Source: Bacteroidota bacterium (lineage in GTDB: Bacteria; Bacteroidota; Bacteroidia; B-17B0; Aurantibacillaceae). Taken from it: DNA of 64,000 nt. This document shows positions 15,315 to 25,120 of this stretch, in pieces. The stretch is from contig JAJNDK010000007.1 of assembly GCA_021156365.1 (NCBI GenBank), positions 62,001 to 126,000 on the forward strand, written 5' to 3'. Position numbers and translations under genes: made by a program. The stretch's first letter is position 1; every line of letters begins with the position of its first letter. The notes under the pieces were generated by a model that searched no databases, was not told where the DNA came from, and saw only the letters and a program-made list of their open reading frames with translations.

Positions 15315-18300
15315 ATGAAATTAAAAAGGTATTGGTGGATTGTTGTGTGTATGCTCTCTTTCAGTGCGATACAGGCATGTCCCGGCTCCGTAAATTTTAC
15401 CTTTCAGAGCCCGTGGTGTGTGAACACCGCCATCACTTTTGTAAATACGTCCAGCGGTAGTTCTCCCGTTTCTTTTACCTGGACCTGGGGAGATGCTTCT
15501 GCTCCGACTACAGTCCCTACGAATGCCAATCAAACACATACATACAGCACCAACGGACCGAAAACAGTAAAGCTTGTACGGACTTTTGCCAACGGTTGTA
15601 TGGACTCTGTTACACACGTGGTCACCATTGTGAACAATACCGTAAGCGCTCCTACTTTTAATTTCTCACCGAACAACGGTTGCGCAAATGTTCCTGTGAA
15701 TTTCACGAATACAAGCGGGGGCGGACTGAGCTACAGCTGGGATTTCGGAGATCCTTCTTCCGGCGGGCAAAACACCTCTACGCAGTCGAACCCGTCACAC
15801 AGCTTTACGGCTACCGGACCAGGTGGCAGCACTGTTTACACTGTTACACTTACAGGATCCAATTCATCGGGCTGCAGTAATGCGACGACCAATACAGTGA
15901 GTGTCGGCAATAAGCCGGATGCCACATTGCTCGACTCGAATATTTTTCAGCCTTTCAGCAATTGCGGGAATCCGAATCTTACACCGGCCACTCCAGGATA
16001 CCATATCGCGATCCAGAATGGTTCTACCACACAGGCAACGAATGCTAACTATTCGATCAACTGGGGTGATGGCTCTGCTGTTTTTTCAAGCGCTACGTTC
16101 ACGCAGGAATCGCATGATTATAACGCCCTTGGAATTTATACCATTACATTAACAGTAACGGGGATGAATGGTTGTGTGGCAACGAAAACGTACCAGGTTT
16201 TTAATCTCACGAATCCTTCAGTCGGTTTGAACAGCCCGGGGAATACCCTGGGTTGTGCGCCGATCACACTTACCTTCCCGGTTACATTGGATAGCGCCAA
16301 CCTGAATTTCACAACCTACACTTTTGATTTTGACGACGGCTCTCCGACAGTTACCTGGACTCCGCCAGCTGTGTTTACTTCCATCACACATACCTTCAAC
16401 ACTCCATCCTGTGGAAGAGTCGGAAATCAGTTCACGGTGAAAGTAACGGCGAAGAATGCCTGCGATTCTACAACGGCAACGGTCAATAATATTAAAGTTT
16501 CTTCCAAACCGACAGCTAATTTCTCCGCTTCCCCGAATCCCGGTTGTGTAGGCATTCCGGTGAGTTTCACCAACTCTACCACACAGGGCTGTAATGCAAC
16601 GAACGGAAGTACGATCACTTCCTATGTATGGAATTTCGGTGACGGAACGCCAGCTACTTCGCCCAGCACTTCACCGGTGGCACAGGCGCACACGTATACT
16701 GCTACCGGCACATACAACGTAACACTTACTGCCACTTCTTCCTGTGGACCCAGCACCATGACTATCCCGGTAAAAATACTCGGACCACCTGTAGCTGCAT
16801 TTACCATTACACCGCCCGCCTGCGCACCCGTGACGATCAATACGACCAATCAATCTACCGGCGATTCCCTGACCTACAATTGGAATGCTGTTCCCGGTGG
16901 CTGGTCGTTCACAGGTGGAACAGATGCAGACGATCTGCAGCCTAAATTTTTATTTTCCACAGCAGGAACTTACACGATCACACTTACTACCACCAATCCC
17001 TGCGGAGTTCGCATAAAAGACACAGTGGTTATTATTAAATCCATTCCGACTGTAACCTTATCTGCAATTCCGGGTGGTTGTCAGCCTTACGCAATTACTC
17101 CTTCTGCAACGTATACTACAGGCGGCGGAACTATTTCCACGTATGCATGGACTTTTGCAGGCGGTACTCCTACAACAGCTGCTACATCGGTAGCTCCTGG
17201 CATTACGTATAACGCAGCCGGAAATTACACGGTGAATATTACTGCTACCAATGAATGCGGGCCTGCAACGGCAAGCCAGAATTTTTCGGTGAGTCCGCAG
17301 CCCACAGCCAATGCAGGTGCAAACACATCGGTGTGTGGTGGAAGCCCTGCCAGCATCGGATCTGCCAGCTTGCCCGGCCTGAGCTATTCCTGGTCTTCGA
17401 TCCCTGCCGGATTTTCTTCAGCGGTCTCTGATCCGTCCGTAAGTCCTTCTGCTACCACATCCTATGTAGTAAGTGTTTCGAATGGTTTGTGTGCGAAGAC
17501 AGATACAGTAATAGTTTCGGTGAGTCCATTACCTGTGGTGAATGCCGGTGCTCCGCAAATATTTTGTATCAACGGAGCAGCTGCTACTTTAACGGGAACA
17601 CCTTCGGGTGGAACCTGGAGTGGAACAGGTGTTTCAGCTGCCGGATTGTTTACGCCTTCTGTTGCAGGAGTCGGTGCACAAACTTTAACGTATAGCTATA
17701 CAGACGGAGCAACTACCTGCTCCAATTCATCTACGGTAAATATCACCGTAAGCGCGTTGCCGGTGGTGAATGCAGGAACCAATATTATTGCCTGTAACCA
17801 ACCGGGTACCATATCCCTCACCGGATTTTCTCCTGCGGGCGGCGTATGGAGTGGAACCGGAGTAACGGGAGCAGGTGTGTTCACACCATCAACGGCAGGA
17901 TTCGGAATTCATGAATTGATCTATACCTATGCAGATGCAAACGGTTGCGCGAATAAAGATACACTACTTGCAGATGTTCAAAATCCATCCACAGCGAATG
18001 CAGGAAATAATGATACGATCTGTTTGAATAACGGTGTTTTGAATCTGGTTGGTTTTTCACCTGCGGGCGGAACCTGGAGCGGAACAGGTGTTTCAGGAAA
18101 TACATTCGATCCTTCTGTGGCAGGTGTGGGCACGGTTACACTTACCTATACATTTGGAGTGGGGACATGTGCTACTAACGATACACGGAATGTAGTGGTA
18201 AAACCATTGCCTGTTGTAAATGCAGGGAACAATCAATCCGTTTGTATAGATGCTGCTGCATTTAACCTTACAGGTTTCAGTCCGGCAGGCGGAACCTGGA

Positions 18301-21300
18301 GCGGGCCCGGAATTACCAGTGCAGCATTGGGAACATTCAATCCTGCAACAGCCGGAGCAGGTGCACATGCACTTACTTATAGTTATACCGATCCTGTGAC
18401 GAACTGTACAAATGCAGCTGTAAAAACAATAACCGTAAATGCACTTCCACTTGTGAATGCAGGAACCGGAACCTTGTATTGCAATCAGCCTGCTGTTATT
18501 ATATTGAGTGGATATTCGCCTGTAGGCGGAACCTGGAGCGGGAACGGAATTGTAAGTGCAGCGGCAGGAACATTCGATCCATCCACTGCTTCCTTAGGCA
18601 ACGATACCTTGCGTTATACATTTACCGATGCGAATGGATGTACAAACAATGATACGATCATCAATACGATTATTGCTCCGAGTGTTGCCAATGCCGGGAC
18701 CAACGATACAGTATGTGTGGATGCAGCTGCTTTCACCTTAAGTGGTTTTACTCCTGCCGGCGGAACATGGACAGGTACAGGAGTTTCAGCTGCGGGCCTG
18801 TTTACGCCTTCAGCTGCCGGTGCAGGAACCTATACTTTAACCTACACATTCGGAGTTGGTACCTGCCAGACTTCCGATACAAAGGTAATCGTGGTGAATG
18901 CATTGCCTGTTGTGAATGCCGGACCGGGGAATATCACTTGTCTGAATGCTCCTCCTTTTAACCTGAATGGATTTTCTCCTGTAGGTGGTGTGTGGAGTGG
19001 AACAGGCATCACCGGTGCAAGTGCCGGTACATTCGATCCTGCTGTTTCCGGGACCGGAACTTTTACACTTACCTATACATTCACAGATGCTGTTACGCAT
19101 TGCATCAATTCAGCTACTACAACGGTTACGATCAATCCACTTCCGGCAGTAGATGCAGGAACGGGATACACGGTTTGTAACCAGCCCATCACTGTTACAC
19201 TCACCGGCTTTACACCTGCAGGTGGAACATGGAGCGGGGCTGGCGTTTCAGCAGCAGGTGTATTTAATCCGGCAACGGCAGGTGTGGGAACCGAGATCTT
19301 AACGTATACTTTCACGAGTGGTATTGGTTGTTTTAATACCGACACGATCCGTATGACAGTGATCGCACCGGTGATCGCCAATGCAGGGCCCAATGATACG
19401 ATATGCCTGAACAACGGTTTATTATTGCTGAGTGGTTTCACACCTCCGGCAGGAACCTGGACGGGAACAGGCATCACAGCTGCCTCGGGTACTTTTGATC
19501 CGCTGGTATCAGGTGCTGGTAATTTTCCCATTGTCTATAGCTTCGGAACAGGAACCTGTCTGACCACTTCCACTAAAAATGTGATCGTAAAATCGTTACC
19601 TGTTATGACAGCAGGACCTGACCAGACAACCTGTATCAGCAGTAATGCATTTACGGTAAGTGGATTTTCACCTGCGGGTGGCAGCTGGAGCGGAACGGGA
19701 ATAAATGCAGCAGGAGTGTTCAATCCATTGGTGGCAGGAGTGGGAGTACATACATTAACGTACACCTATACTGATCCGGTTACCAATTGTACGGACACAC
19801 GTACCAAAACCGTTGAAGTAGGAGCCTTGCCGGTTGTCGCTTTCAATGTTCCTGCCGTGAACTGTATCAATCTTTCTACAGTATTTACCAATACTACAAC
19901 AGGAGCCAATGATTATCAATGGTTCTTTGGCGATGGCGGAACCTCTTCTTTGCAGTCCCCTTCACATATCTATACTACAACAGGTTTTTATACCGTGGAA
20001 TTGATTGCTACCAGTCCATTAGGTTGTACAGATTCAGCTTTTCAATCCACACAATTGATCGCACCGCCGCTTGCTGTTTTTACGACCACACCGGATTCAG
20101 GCTGTGCACCTTTGAATGTGATTTTTACGAATAGCTCATCAGGCGATTATATTTCATTTACCTGGGATCTTGGTAACGGTGTTTCGGTAACAGATACAGT
20201 AGCGCCTGCACAGATCTATCAACAAGGTTTGTACGATACCACCTATTATATATCATTAACGGTAAGCAATCAATGTGCGAGTGTCGGGTACTTTGATTCA
20301 GTGGTCGTAAAACCGGTACCTGTTGTTGATTTCGGAACCAATGTGAGCGAAGGATGTTCTCCGCTTCCGATCCTGTTCAACAATATATCTACAGGTAATG
20401 CAGATGTGTATACCTGGAATTTCGGAGACGGGACAGCTAACAGTAATGCGATCAATCCTCCGGCACATATTTATTTCACAGGAACCAACGATACTACATT
20501 TACGATCACGCTTACGGGAGTGAATGAATGCGGTAGTGATACCATGCGCAGGAATATCCTCGTTCATCCAAACACAGTGAATGCATTTTTTAATACCAGC
20601 AGCCTTGCAGGCTGTGCACCGCATACCATTGCTTACACCAATTTTGCATCCGGTGGGAATTTCGTTACCTGGGATTTTGGTGACGGGAATACCTCCACAC
20701 AAGCAAGCCCGACACATACGTATCTGAATGCCGGGATCTATACCTGTTATCAATACGTGAACAACGGCTGCAGCTACGATACCTTTAGTGTGGTGATCAC
20801 CGTTCATCCGCCTCCGGGACTTTCTTTTAATTCAACACCGGCTACTACCTGTGCTAACCAGGCCATTACCTTCAATAATACTTCTGTGAATGCAGTGAAT
20901 TTTGATTGGTTTTTCGGTGATGGTGATTCTTCGAACCTTGTAAGCCCTTCCCACAGCTTCGGCAGTCCGGGAAGCTATACGGTAACACTGATCGGTACTT
21001 CCACCACATTCGGATGCAGGGATACGGTTACTTCAACAGTAAATATCAATTCATTGCCTGTGCCTGTATTTGCACCGAATATTGATTTTGGTTGTATGCC
21101 GCTTCCTGTCAATTTCTCCAATAATTCAACAAATGCTGCTTTTTATATCTGGAATTTCGGTGACGGAAATACATCTACAGCGGCTACTCCGTCACACACC
21201 TACACTAACCAGGGAATGTATACCATTACATTGGCGGCAGAGAACCTGAATGGCTGCAGAGATTCCATCACTCACCAGGTGAATGTATATCCGAAGCCGG

Positions 21301-22358
21301 TAGCTGATTTTGCTTTATCCGCTACTTATGCCTGTACGTTTCCTGCCAATGTATCACTTACCAATAATTCCACCGGAGCCACAGGATATCAGTGGGACCT
21401 GGGTAACGGACAGACTCCTGTGACGAATAACGCTGTTGCCACTTACACTGCAAACGGTCTGTACACGATCTCATTGATCGTGAACAATACCTACGGTTGT
21501 AAAGACACTGCTCTTAATACCTTCAACGTGTATCCGACACCGGTAGTGAATTTTACGCCGAGTGGGATATTAGGTTGCGAAGAGTATGCGGTCACTTTCA
21601 GTAATGAAACACAGGACGGTATTTCCTATATATGGCTTTTCACCGATGGTACCACTTCTACAGACAGCACACCAACGCATATTTTCCAGGACAGTGGCGT
21701 GTACGGCGTAACACTGATCGCTACCAGCTATGCTACCTGTTCCGATACATTAGTGAGACCGAACCTGATCACCGTGAATCCTTCCCCGCAATCGGATTTC
21801 TCCTATAATCAATTGTATTCGGAAGGTATTCCTAACGGGACGATCCAGTTCCTGAATGCTTCTGTAGGCGCGCTTGCCTATACCTGGAATTTCGGGGATG
21901 GTGCCGGAACAAATGCCGAAACACATCCTGAACACCAGTTCCCGGGAGTGGATACCTATAATGTAACGCTCATTTCCGAGAATCAATATCACTGTACGGA
22001 TACGATCGTGAAACCGGTGAAAGTGGATTATTTCCAAGGCTTGTTCGTGCCGAATGCATTTATTCCCGGTTCTGCTTATGAAGACCTGCGTTATTTTATC
22101 CCGAAAGGAAAAACATTAAAAACATATCGTTTACAGATCTTCAACACCTGGGGAACCTTATTGTTTGAAAGTGATAAGCTGGATGGCAGCGGTGCGCCGG
22201 TAGATGGCTGGGACGGCACCTTCCAGGGAGAGCCCTGCGCACAGGATGTATACGTATGGAAAGTAGAGGCGATTTTCCGGAACGATTCGATCTGGCTAGG
22301 GAAAGAGTATACGGATAAGGAAGTAAAGAATACGGGGACAGTAACATTATTAAGATAA
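15315..22358 (+). CDS. Giant PKD/Ig-like repeat surface protein with T9SS type B (gliding-motility) C-terminal domain
   Basis: 2347 residues. A signal peptide (about residues 1-21, ending IQACPG) is followed by PKD-type domains with the WDFGDG/WNFGDG signature (about 25-740). Next come ten tandem modules of about 77 residues (741-1506) built on (V)NAG...C...L(T/S)GF(S/T)PAGGTWSGTG...F.P..AG.GT.TLTYT. More PKD domains follow (about 1507-2225). The last 100 residues (FVPNAFIPGS...LQIFNTWGTLLFES...DGWDGTF...DVYVWKVEA) are the gliding-motility-associated type B sorting domain. The protein should be exported by the type IX system and act as a surface adhesin or cell-contact protein. The PorP/SprF-like gene directly downstream is the usual partner of type B cargo. 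Confidence 0.95.
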   Translation: MKLKRYWWIVVCMLSFSAIQACPGSVNFTFQSPWCVNTAITFVNTSSGSSPVSFTWTWGDASAPTTVPTNANQTHTYSTNGPKTVKLVRTFANGCMDSVTHVVTIVNNTVSAPTFNFSPNNGCANVPVNFTNTSGGGLSYSWDFGDPSSGGQNTSTQSNPSHSFTATGPGGSTVYTVTLTGSNSSGCSNATTNTVSVGNKPDATLLDSNIFQPFSNCGNPNLTPATPGYHIAIQNGSTTQATNANYSINWGDGSAVFSSATFTQESHDYNALGIYTITLTVTGMNGCVATKTYQVFNLTNPSVGLNSPGNTLGCAPITLTFPVTLDSANLNFTTYTFDFDDGSPTVTWTPPAVFTSITHTFNTPSCGRVGNQFTVKVTAKNACDSTTATVNNIKVSSKPTANFSASPNPGCVGIPVSFTNSTTQGCNATNGSTITSYVWNFGDGTPATSPSTSPVAQAHTYTATGTYNVTLTATSSCGPSTMTIPVKILGPPVAAFTITPPACAPVTINTTNQSTGDSLTYNWNAVPGGWSFTGGTDADDLQPKFLFSTAGTYTITLTTTNPCGVRIKDTVVIIKSIPTVTLSAIPGGCQPYAITPSATYTTGGGTISTYAWTFAGGTPTTAATSVAPGITYNAAGNYTVNITATNECGPATASQNFSVSPQPTANAGANTSVCGGSPASIGSASLPGLSYSWSSIPAGFSSAVSDPSVSPSATTSYVVSVSNGLCAKTDTVIVSVSPLPVVNAGAPQIFCINGAAATLTGTPSGGTWSGTGVSAAGLFTPSVAGVGAQTLTYSYTDGATTCSNSSTVNITVSALPVVNAGTNIIACNQPGTISLTGFSPAGGVWSGTGVTGAGVFTPSTAGFGIHELIYTYADANGCANKDTLLADVQNPSTANAGNNDTICLNNGVLNLVGFSPAGGTWSGTGVSGNTFDPSVAGVGTVTLTYTFGVGTCATNDTRNVVVKPLPVVNAGNNQSVCIDAAAFNLTGFSPAGGTWSGPGITSAALGTFNPATAGAGAHALTYSYTDPVTNCTNAAVKTITVNALPLVNAGTGTLYCNQPAVIILSGYSPVGGTWSGNGIVSAAAGTFDPSTASLGNDTLRYTFTDANGCTNNDTIINTIIAPSVANAGTNDTVCVDAAAFTLSGFTPAGGTWTGTGVSAAGLFTPSAAGAGTYTLTYTFGVGTCQTSDTKVIVVNALPVVNAGPGNITCLNAPPFNLNGFSPVGGVWSGTGITGASAGTFDPAVSGTGTFTLTYTFTDAVTHCINSATTTVTINPLPAVDAGTGYTVCNQPITVTLTGFTPAGGTWSGAGVSAAGVFNPATAGVGTEILTYTFTSGIGCFNTDTIRMTVIAPVIANAGPNDTICLNNGLLLLSGFTPPAGTWTGTGITAASGTFDPLVSGAGNFPIVYSFGTGTCLTTSTKNVIVKSLPVMTAGPDQTTCISSNAFTVSGFSPAGGSWSGTGINAAGVFNPLVAGVGVHTLTYTYTDPVTNCTDTRTKTVEVGALPVVAFNVPAVNCINLSTVFTNTTTGANDYQWFFGDGGTSSLQSPSHIYTTTGFYTVELIATSPLGCTDSAFQSTQLIAPPLAVFTTTPDSGCAPLNVIFTNSSSGDYISFTWDLGNGVSVTDTVAPAQIYQQGLYDTTYYISLTVSNQCASVGYFDSVVVKPVPVVDFGTNVSEGCSPLPILFNNISTGNADVYTWNFGDGTANSNAINPPAHIYFTGTNDTTFTITLTGVNECGSDTMRRNILVHPNTVNAFFNTSSLAGCAPHTIAYTNFASGGNFVTWDFGDGNTSTQASPTHTYLNAGIYTCYQYVNNGCSYDTFSVVITVHPPPGLSFNSTPATTCANQAITFNNTSVNAVNFDWFFGDGDSSNLVSPSHSFGSPGSYTVTLIGTSTTFGCRDTVTSTVNINSLPVPVFAPNIDFGCMPLPVNFSNNSTNAAFYIWNFGDGNTSTAATPSHTYTNQGMYTITLAAENLNGCRDSITHQVNVYPKPVADFALSATYACTFPANVSLTNNSTGATGYQWDLGNGQTPVTNNAVATYTANGLYTISLIVNNTYGCKDTALNTFNVYPTPVVNFTPSGILGCEEYAVTFSNETQDGISYIWLFTDGTTSTDSTPTHIFQDSGVYGVTLIATSYATCSDTLVRPNLITVNPSPQSDFSYNQLYSEGIPNGTIQFLNASVGALAYTWNFGDGAGTNAETHPEHQFPGVDTYNVTLISENQYHCTDTIVKPVKVDYFQGLFVPNAFIPGSAYEDLRYFIPKGKTLKTYRLQIFNTWGTLLFESDKLDGSGAPVDGWDGTFQGEPCAQDVYVWKVEAIFRNDSIWLGKEYTDKEVKNTGTVTLLR
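17535..19832 (+). repeat. Ten tandem ~230-bp modules forming a three-module super-repeat within the adhesin
   Basis: Ten protein modules of about 77 residues cover residues 741-1506. Three types recur in order. The first type (modules 1, 4, 7, 10) ends with YTxTDxVTxC-like sequence. The second (2, 5, 8) carries CNQP and usually an xxNGC ending. The third (3, 6, 9) mostly starts NDT(I/V)C and ends FGVGTC or FGTGTC. The unit of duplication thus looks like a block of three modules, about 690 bp. Confidence 0.88.
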
Positions 22359-22455
22359 TACGATAATGAACCATATAAGGACATATAAGAGTGGAAGCGG
22401 TCTGGTATCAGTTACCGTAATTAACCCGAAATCTGTAACCCGAAATCCGGAACAG

Positions 22456-23535
22456 ATGAAAAAAGGCATACTTTACTTACTTGTACTACTGCTGTCAGCA
22501 TCTGCTATAATATGTAAAGCTCAGGATCCTGCTTCTTCGCAGTTCTTTTTTAATCCGATGTATTTGAATCCTGCTTTTGCGGGAACCACAAAGGGCGCCC
22601 GTTTCGGTGGAATCTATCGCAATCAGTGGCCGAACGTGCCGAGCAAATTTGTCACCTACAATGCCTGGGGTGATATTTACAATCCCTTGTTCCACGGTGG
22701 TTTGGGGCTGATTGCTATGCAGGATGTGTCGGGAGAAGGTATGTTCAAAACGACCAGCATTGGTTTCATTCAGTCTTATGAACGTGCTATTCCGAAAATT
22801 GTCCGTTTACGTGCGGGATACAATGTAACGATGATCAATAAAAAGATCGATTGGAGCCGGCTTACCTTCCCCGATCAGCTGGATCCGGTGATGGGGCAGG
22901 TGTACCAGACCAAAGCCAATCCCGGGAACGCAGCCGGAAAAACATTTATTGATTTCACCGCCGGGTTCATGGCCGACTTTCCGAAGTTCAGGGTAGGGGA
23001 GAGCCAGATCACGAATACGATCGGTTATGTGATGAATCACCTGACGGAGCCGCAACAGTCGGTGATCGGCGGAACAGCCATCCTGCCTGCGAAGCATACG
23101 GTTCATTATACAATGGTTATCTCTATTGCAGATGCCAATCCCAATGAAAAAGCATTGTACATCTCTCCGAATGTGATCTGGGAAAAGCAGGCCAATTTTT
23201 CTAATTCGGTTTTAGGTTTTTATGTAACGCGGGATCCATTGATCGGCGGGCTTTTCTACCGCAAACGTAAATTCTCCAACTTTAAGGACAGTGATGCGAT
23301 GATCGTGTACCTCGGTGTGAAAGCAAATTTCAGTAAGTATTCGGATGTGCGGATCGGGTATAGCTACGATGTAACAGTTAATAAATTATCTTCCAATACA
23401 CTGGGCGCGCATGAGCTTTCACTGGTCTTCGATTTCAAACATTCCACCTTATTCTCCAAAAACCATAAGCTCAAACGCCGTAACAGACGTGCGATGGATT
23501 GTGAGGATTTCGGAAGTAAGAGTTTGATTTTTTAA
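22456..23535 (+). CDS. PorP/SprF family type IX secretion outer-membrane protein
   Basis: 359 residues from the ATG at 22456. The frame extends to 22366, but MKKGILYLLVLLLSASAIICKAQD is a clear signal peptide. The mature start (DPASSQFFFNPMYLNPAFAGT) and early strand (GARFGGIYRNQWPNVPSKFVTYNAWGDIYN) are the family hallmark, and the body is a beta-barrel pattern. The C-terminal ELSLVFDFKH is followed by a basic tail (KLKRRNRRAM). PorP/SprF proteins are paired with type B cargo, retaining or helping to secrete it. The gene lies about 100 nt behind the giant adhesin, so the two are likely a dedicated pair. Confidence 0.94.
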   Translation: MKKGILYLLVLLLSASAIICKAQDPASSQFFFNPMYLNPAFAGTTKGARFGGIYRNQWPNVPSKFVTYNAWGDIYNPLFHGGLGLIAMQDVSGEGMFKTTSIGFIQSYERAIPKIVRLRAGYNVTMINKKIDWSRLTFPDQLDPVMGQVYQTKANPGNAAGKTFIDFTAGFMADFPKFRVGESQITNTIGYVMNHLTEPQQSVIGGTAILPAKHTVHYTMVISIADANPNEKALYISPNVIWEKQANFSNSVLGFYVTRDPLIGGLFYRKRKFSNFKDSDAMIVYLGVKANFSKYSDVRIGYSYDVTVNKLSSNTLGAHELSLVFDFKHSTLFSKNHKLKRRNRRAMDCEDFGSKSLIF

Positions 23536-23589
23536 CCGCAAAGATCTATAAGAGATCATTTTTCTTATGAATTATGATCGAAGCATTGT

Positions 23590-23597
23590 TATATTTG
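23590..23597 (+). promoter_or_regulatory. -7 promoter box (TATATTTG)
   Basis: Exact TAnnTTTG match ending 4 nt before the ATG at 23602, another candidate leaderless start. Confidence 0.55.
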
Positions 23598-23601
23598 AGC
23601 G

Positions 23602-24438
23602 ATGAAACACTCTTTCCTTCCTATCATCCGACACGAATTAGCCGACACTCCCGGGAATGAAAAGATGCTTAACTACTGCAGCGACCTTATCGACCATTAT
23701 GAGTCAATACGTCCGGAGACTACACGAAAATTCAGAAAACTGCTGGAGAAATACAATTACGATACCATCCCTGTTTTCGCAGAGTACCCGGAGTATCCGC
23801 ATGTAACGCTGATGAAAAGTATTGGTGAGCTGAAATTCTGCGCAGTGATCGATTACGAGGGTGGTGTAACAGGTATGGATGATGAGATCGGGATCATCGG
23901 GTCAGCGCCGGATTTTTATTATGAAGATGAGTCAGGCATGGAAGACCGGAGCTGGGAATTCCATACGAATATTGTATTTACCTGGCTGGCTACGATCTGG
24001 CAGGAAATCAAAGGCTGGGAGTATGGTATTGTTGTAAAAACGCTGGAAAACAATAGCGTTGCTGTTTTTGTATTTAATGATTTGGCCTGCGATCAATTGT
24101 CGGAGTATGTCCATTATAATGATAAGACAAAAAGGCTTTCATCGTTTTTCAAAACGGACCTGTCTGTACTTGAGATATACAGCCGGGTTTCACTGGAGGA
24201 ATATCCGCATGATCTGGCGAAGAGCAGCAGGTACTGTTTTCGAAAAGACAATGAAAGAAAAGAAATGACTGTGAAAGGCAACGAAACAGAAGAAAAATAT
24301 CTGCGGGAAACGCAAATGGAACCGATCTCTGAAATTAAAATTCATAAGAACCCGGTTGAGGCAAGGCGATATGTAATGGCTACCACAAAAAACTGGATCG
24401 AAGAGGGGTTCAGAGAAGAGATCTGTACTATTTCATAA
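23602..24438 (+). CDS. Hypothetical cytoplasmic protein
   Basis: 278 residues, no signal peptide or membrane helix, not recognised. The middle is aromatic and acidic (DFYYEDESGMEDRSWEF; FTWLATIWQEIKGWEYGIVVKTLENNS), and the tail (about 220-278) is charged and helical. Its last 11 nt overlap the convergent primase-like gene. A promoter box sits 4 nt upstream of the ATG, so it forms its own transcript. The HTNIVFTWLATIWQEI block may mark a small structural domain, but no function can be assigned. Confidence 0.65.
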   Translation: MKHSFLPIIRHELADTPGNEKMLNYCSDLIDHYESIRPETTRKFRKLLEKYNYDTIPVFAEYPEYPHVTLMKSIGELKFCAVIDYEGGVTGMDDEIGIIGSAPDFYYEDESGMEDRSWEFHTNIVFTWLATIWQEIKGWEYGIVVKTLENNSVAVFVFNDLACDQLSEYVHYNDKTKRLSSFFKTDLSVLEIYSRVSLEEYPHDLAKSSRYCFRKDNERKEMTVKGNETEEKYLRETQMEPISEIKIHKNPVEARRYVMATTKNWIEEGFREEICTIS

Positions 24439-25111
24439 AATACGGCACAAACTTTCCCTGATTACACCCAACCACAGGAATCAGATCATTCGACATGATA
24501 TTCAGATCGCTTTTGTAAGTATGTGCTTTGATCTGCGGATACCACGTGCTTCCAAGGTCATCCATACGCACGAGGCAATGAAAACCACCGTTCGTTTTGA
24601 TGAAAGTTAGCTTGTCTTCCGCAACAATGGATTTAATGAATTTCGCGATCTCCAGATAATCTTCGCCTTCTTTGATGTCTACATCAATGTCCATAAAATG
24701 TTTGGTGCCGTTGCTCGCCTGGATCACATCATTGGCCATGGATTTAATATTGATGCCTTGCTTATTGGTACGAATCACTTCGAGGCATTGATTGATCAGG
24801 TCGAAGCTGGCTTTATGCTGGTCTTTGGGATTGAAGCCCATGTACACGCCTAAATTCACCTGCGGGATCGTTTTTCCATCGTTTTGATACAAGCCTTCTG
24901 CCACTTCCCACTGGCGGATGGTCTGGATGATCTTTTGCTTGTTATTCACTGCTTCCCGCTTCAGTTTGAGGGCTGAAGGGATGTCGCTTTCCGGGTTCCA
25001 TTTCTTCCGTGCGATCAGGATCAGGAAATAACTTTCATTGATCTTTAATTCGGGTAAAAAGTCAATGAACTTTTGTAATTGAGCTTCGTCGTGTATCAGT
25101 TTGTAATTCAT
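24428..25111 (-). CDS. Possible archaeo-eukaryotic primase-fold (AEP-like) protein
   Basis: 227 residues. The N terminus (NYKLIHDEAQLQKFIDFLPELKINESYFLILIARKKW) is a conserved beginning I associate with uncharacterised phage and bacterial proteins. The C-terminal half has two AEP-like motifs: FMDIDVD (about residues 138-144), an hhhDhD metal-binding motif, and KTNGGFHCLV (about 173-182), resembling the sxH motif II. A late DLIPVVGCNQGKFVPYF is also conserved in that family. If the fold is right, it may be a small PrimPol-like or nucleotidyl-transfer enzyme. No helicase or phage genes are near. It follows the transglutaminase by 9 nt. Confidence 0.5.
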   Translation of the reverse strand: MNYKLIHDEAQLQKFIDFLPELKINESYFLILIARKKWNPESDIPSALKLKREAVNNKQKIIQTIRQWEVAEGLYQNDGKTIPQVNLGVYMGFNPKDQHKASFDLINQCLEVIRTNKQGINIKSMANDVIQASNGTKHFMDIDVDIKEGEDYLEIAKFIKSIVAEDKLTFIKTNGGFHCLVRMDDLGSTWYPQIKAHTYKSDLNIMSNDLIPVVGCNQGKFVPYFMK

Positions 25112-25120
25112 AAATTGATT

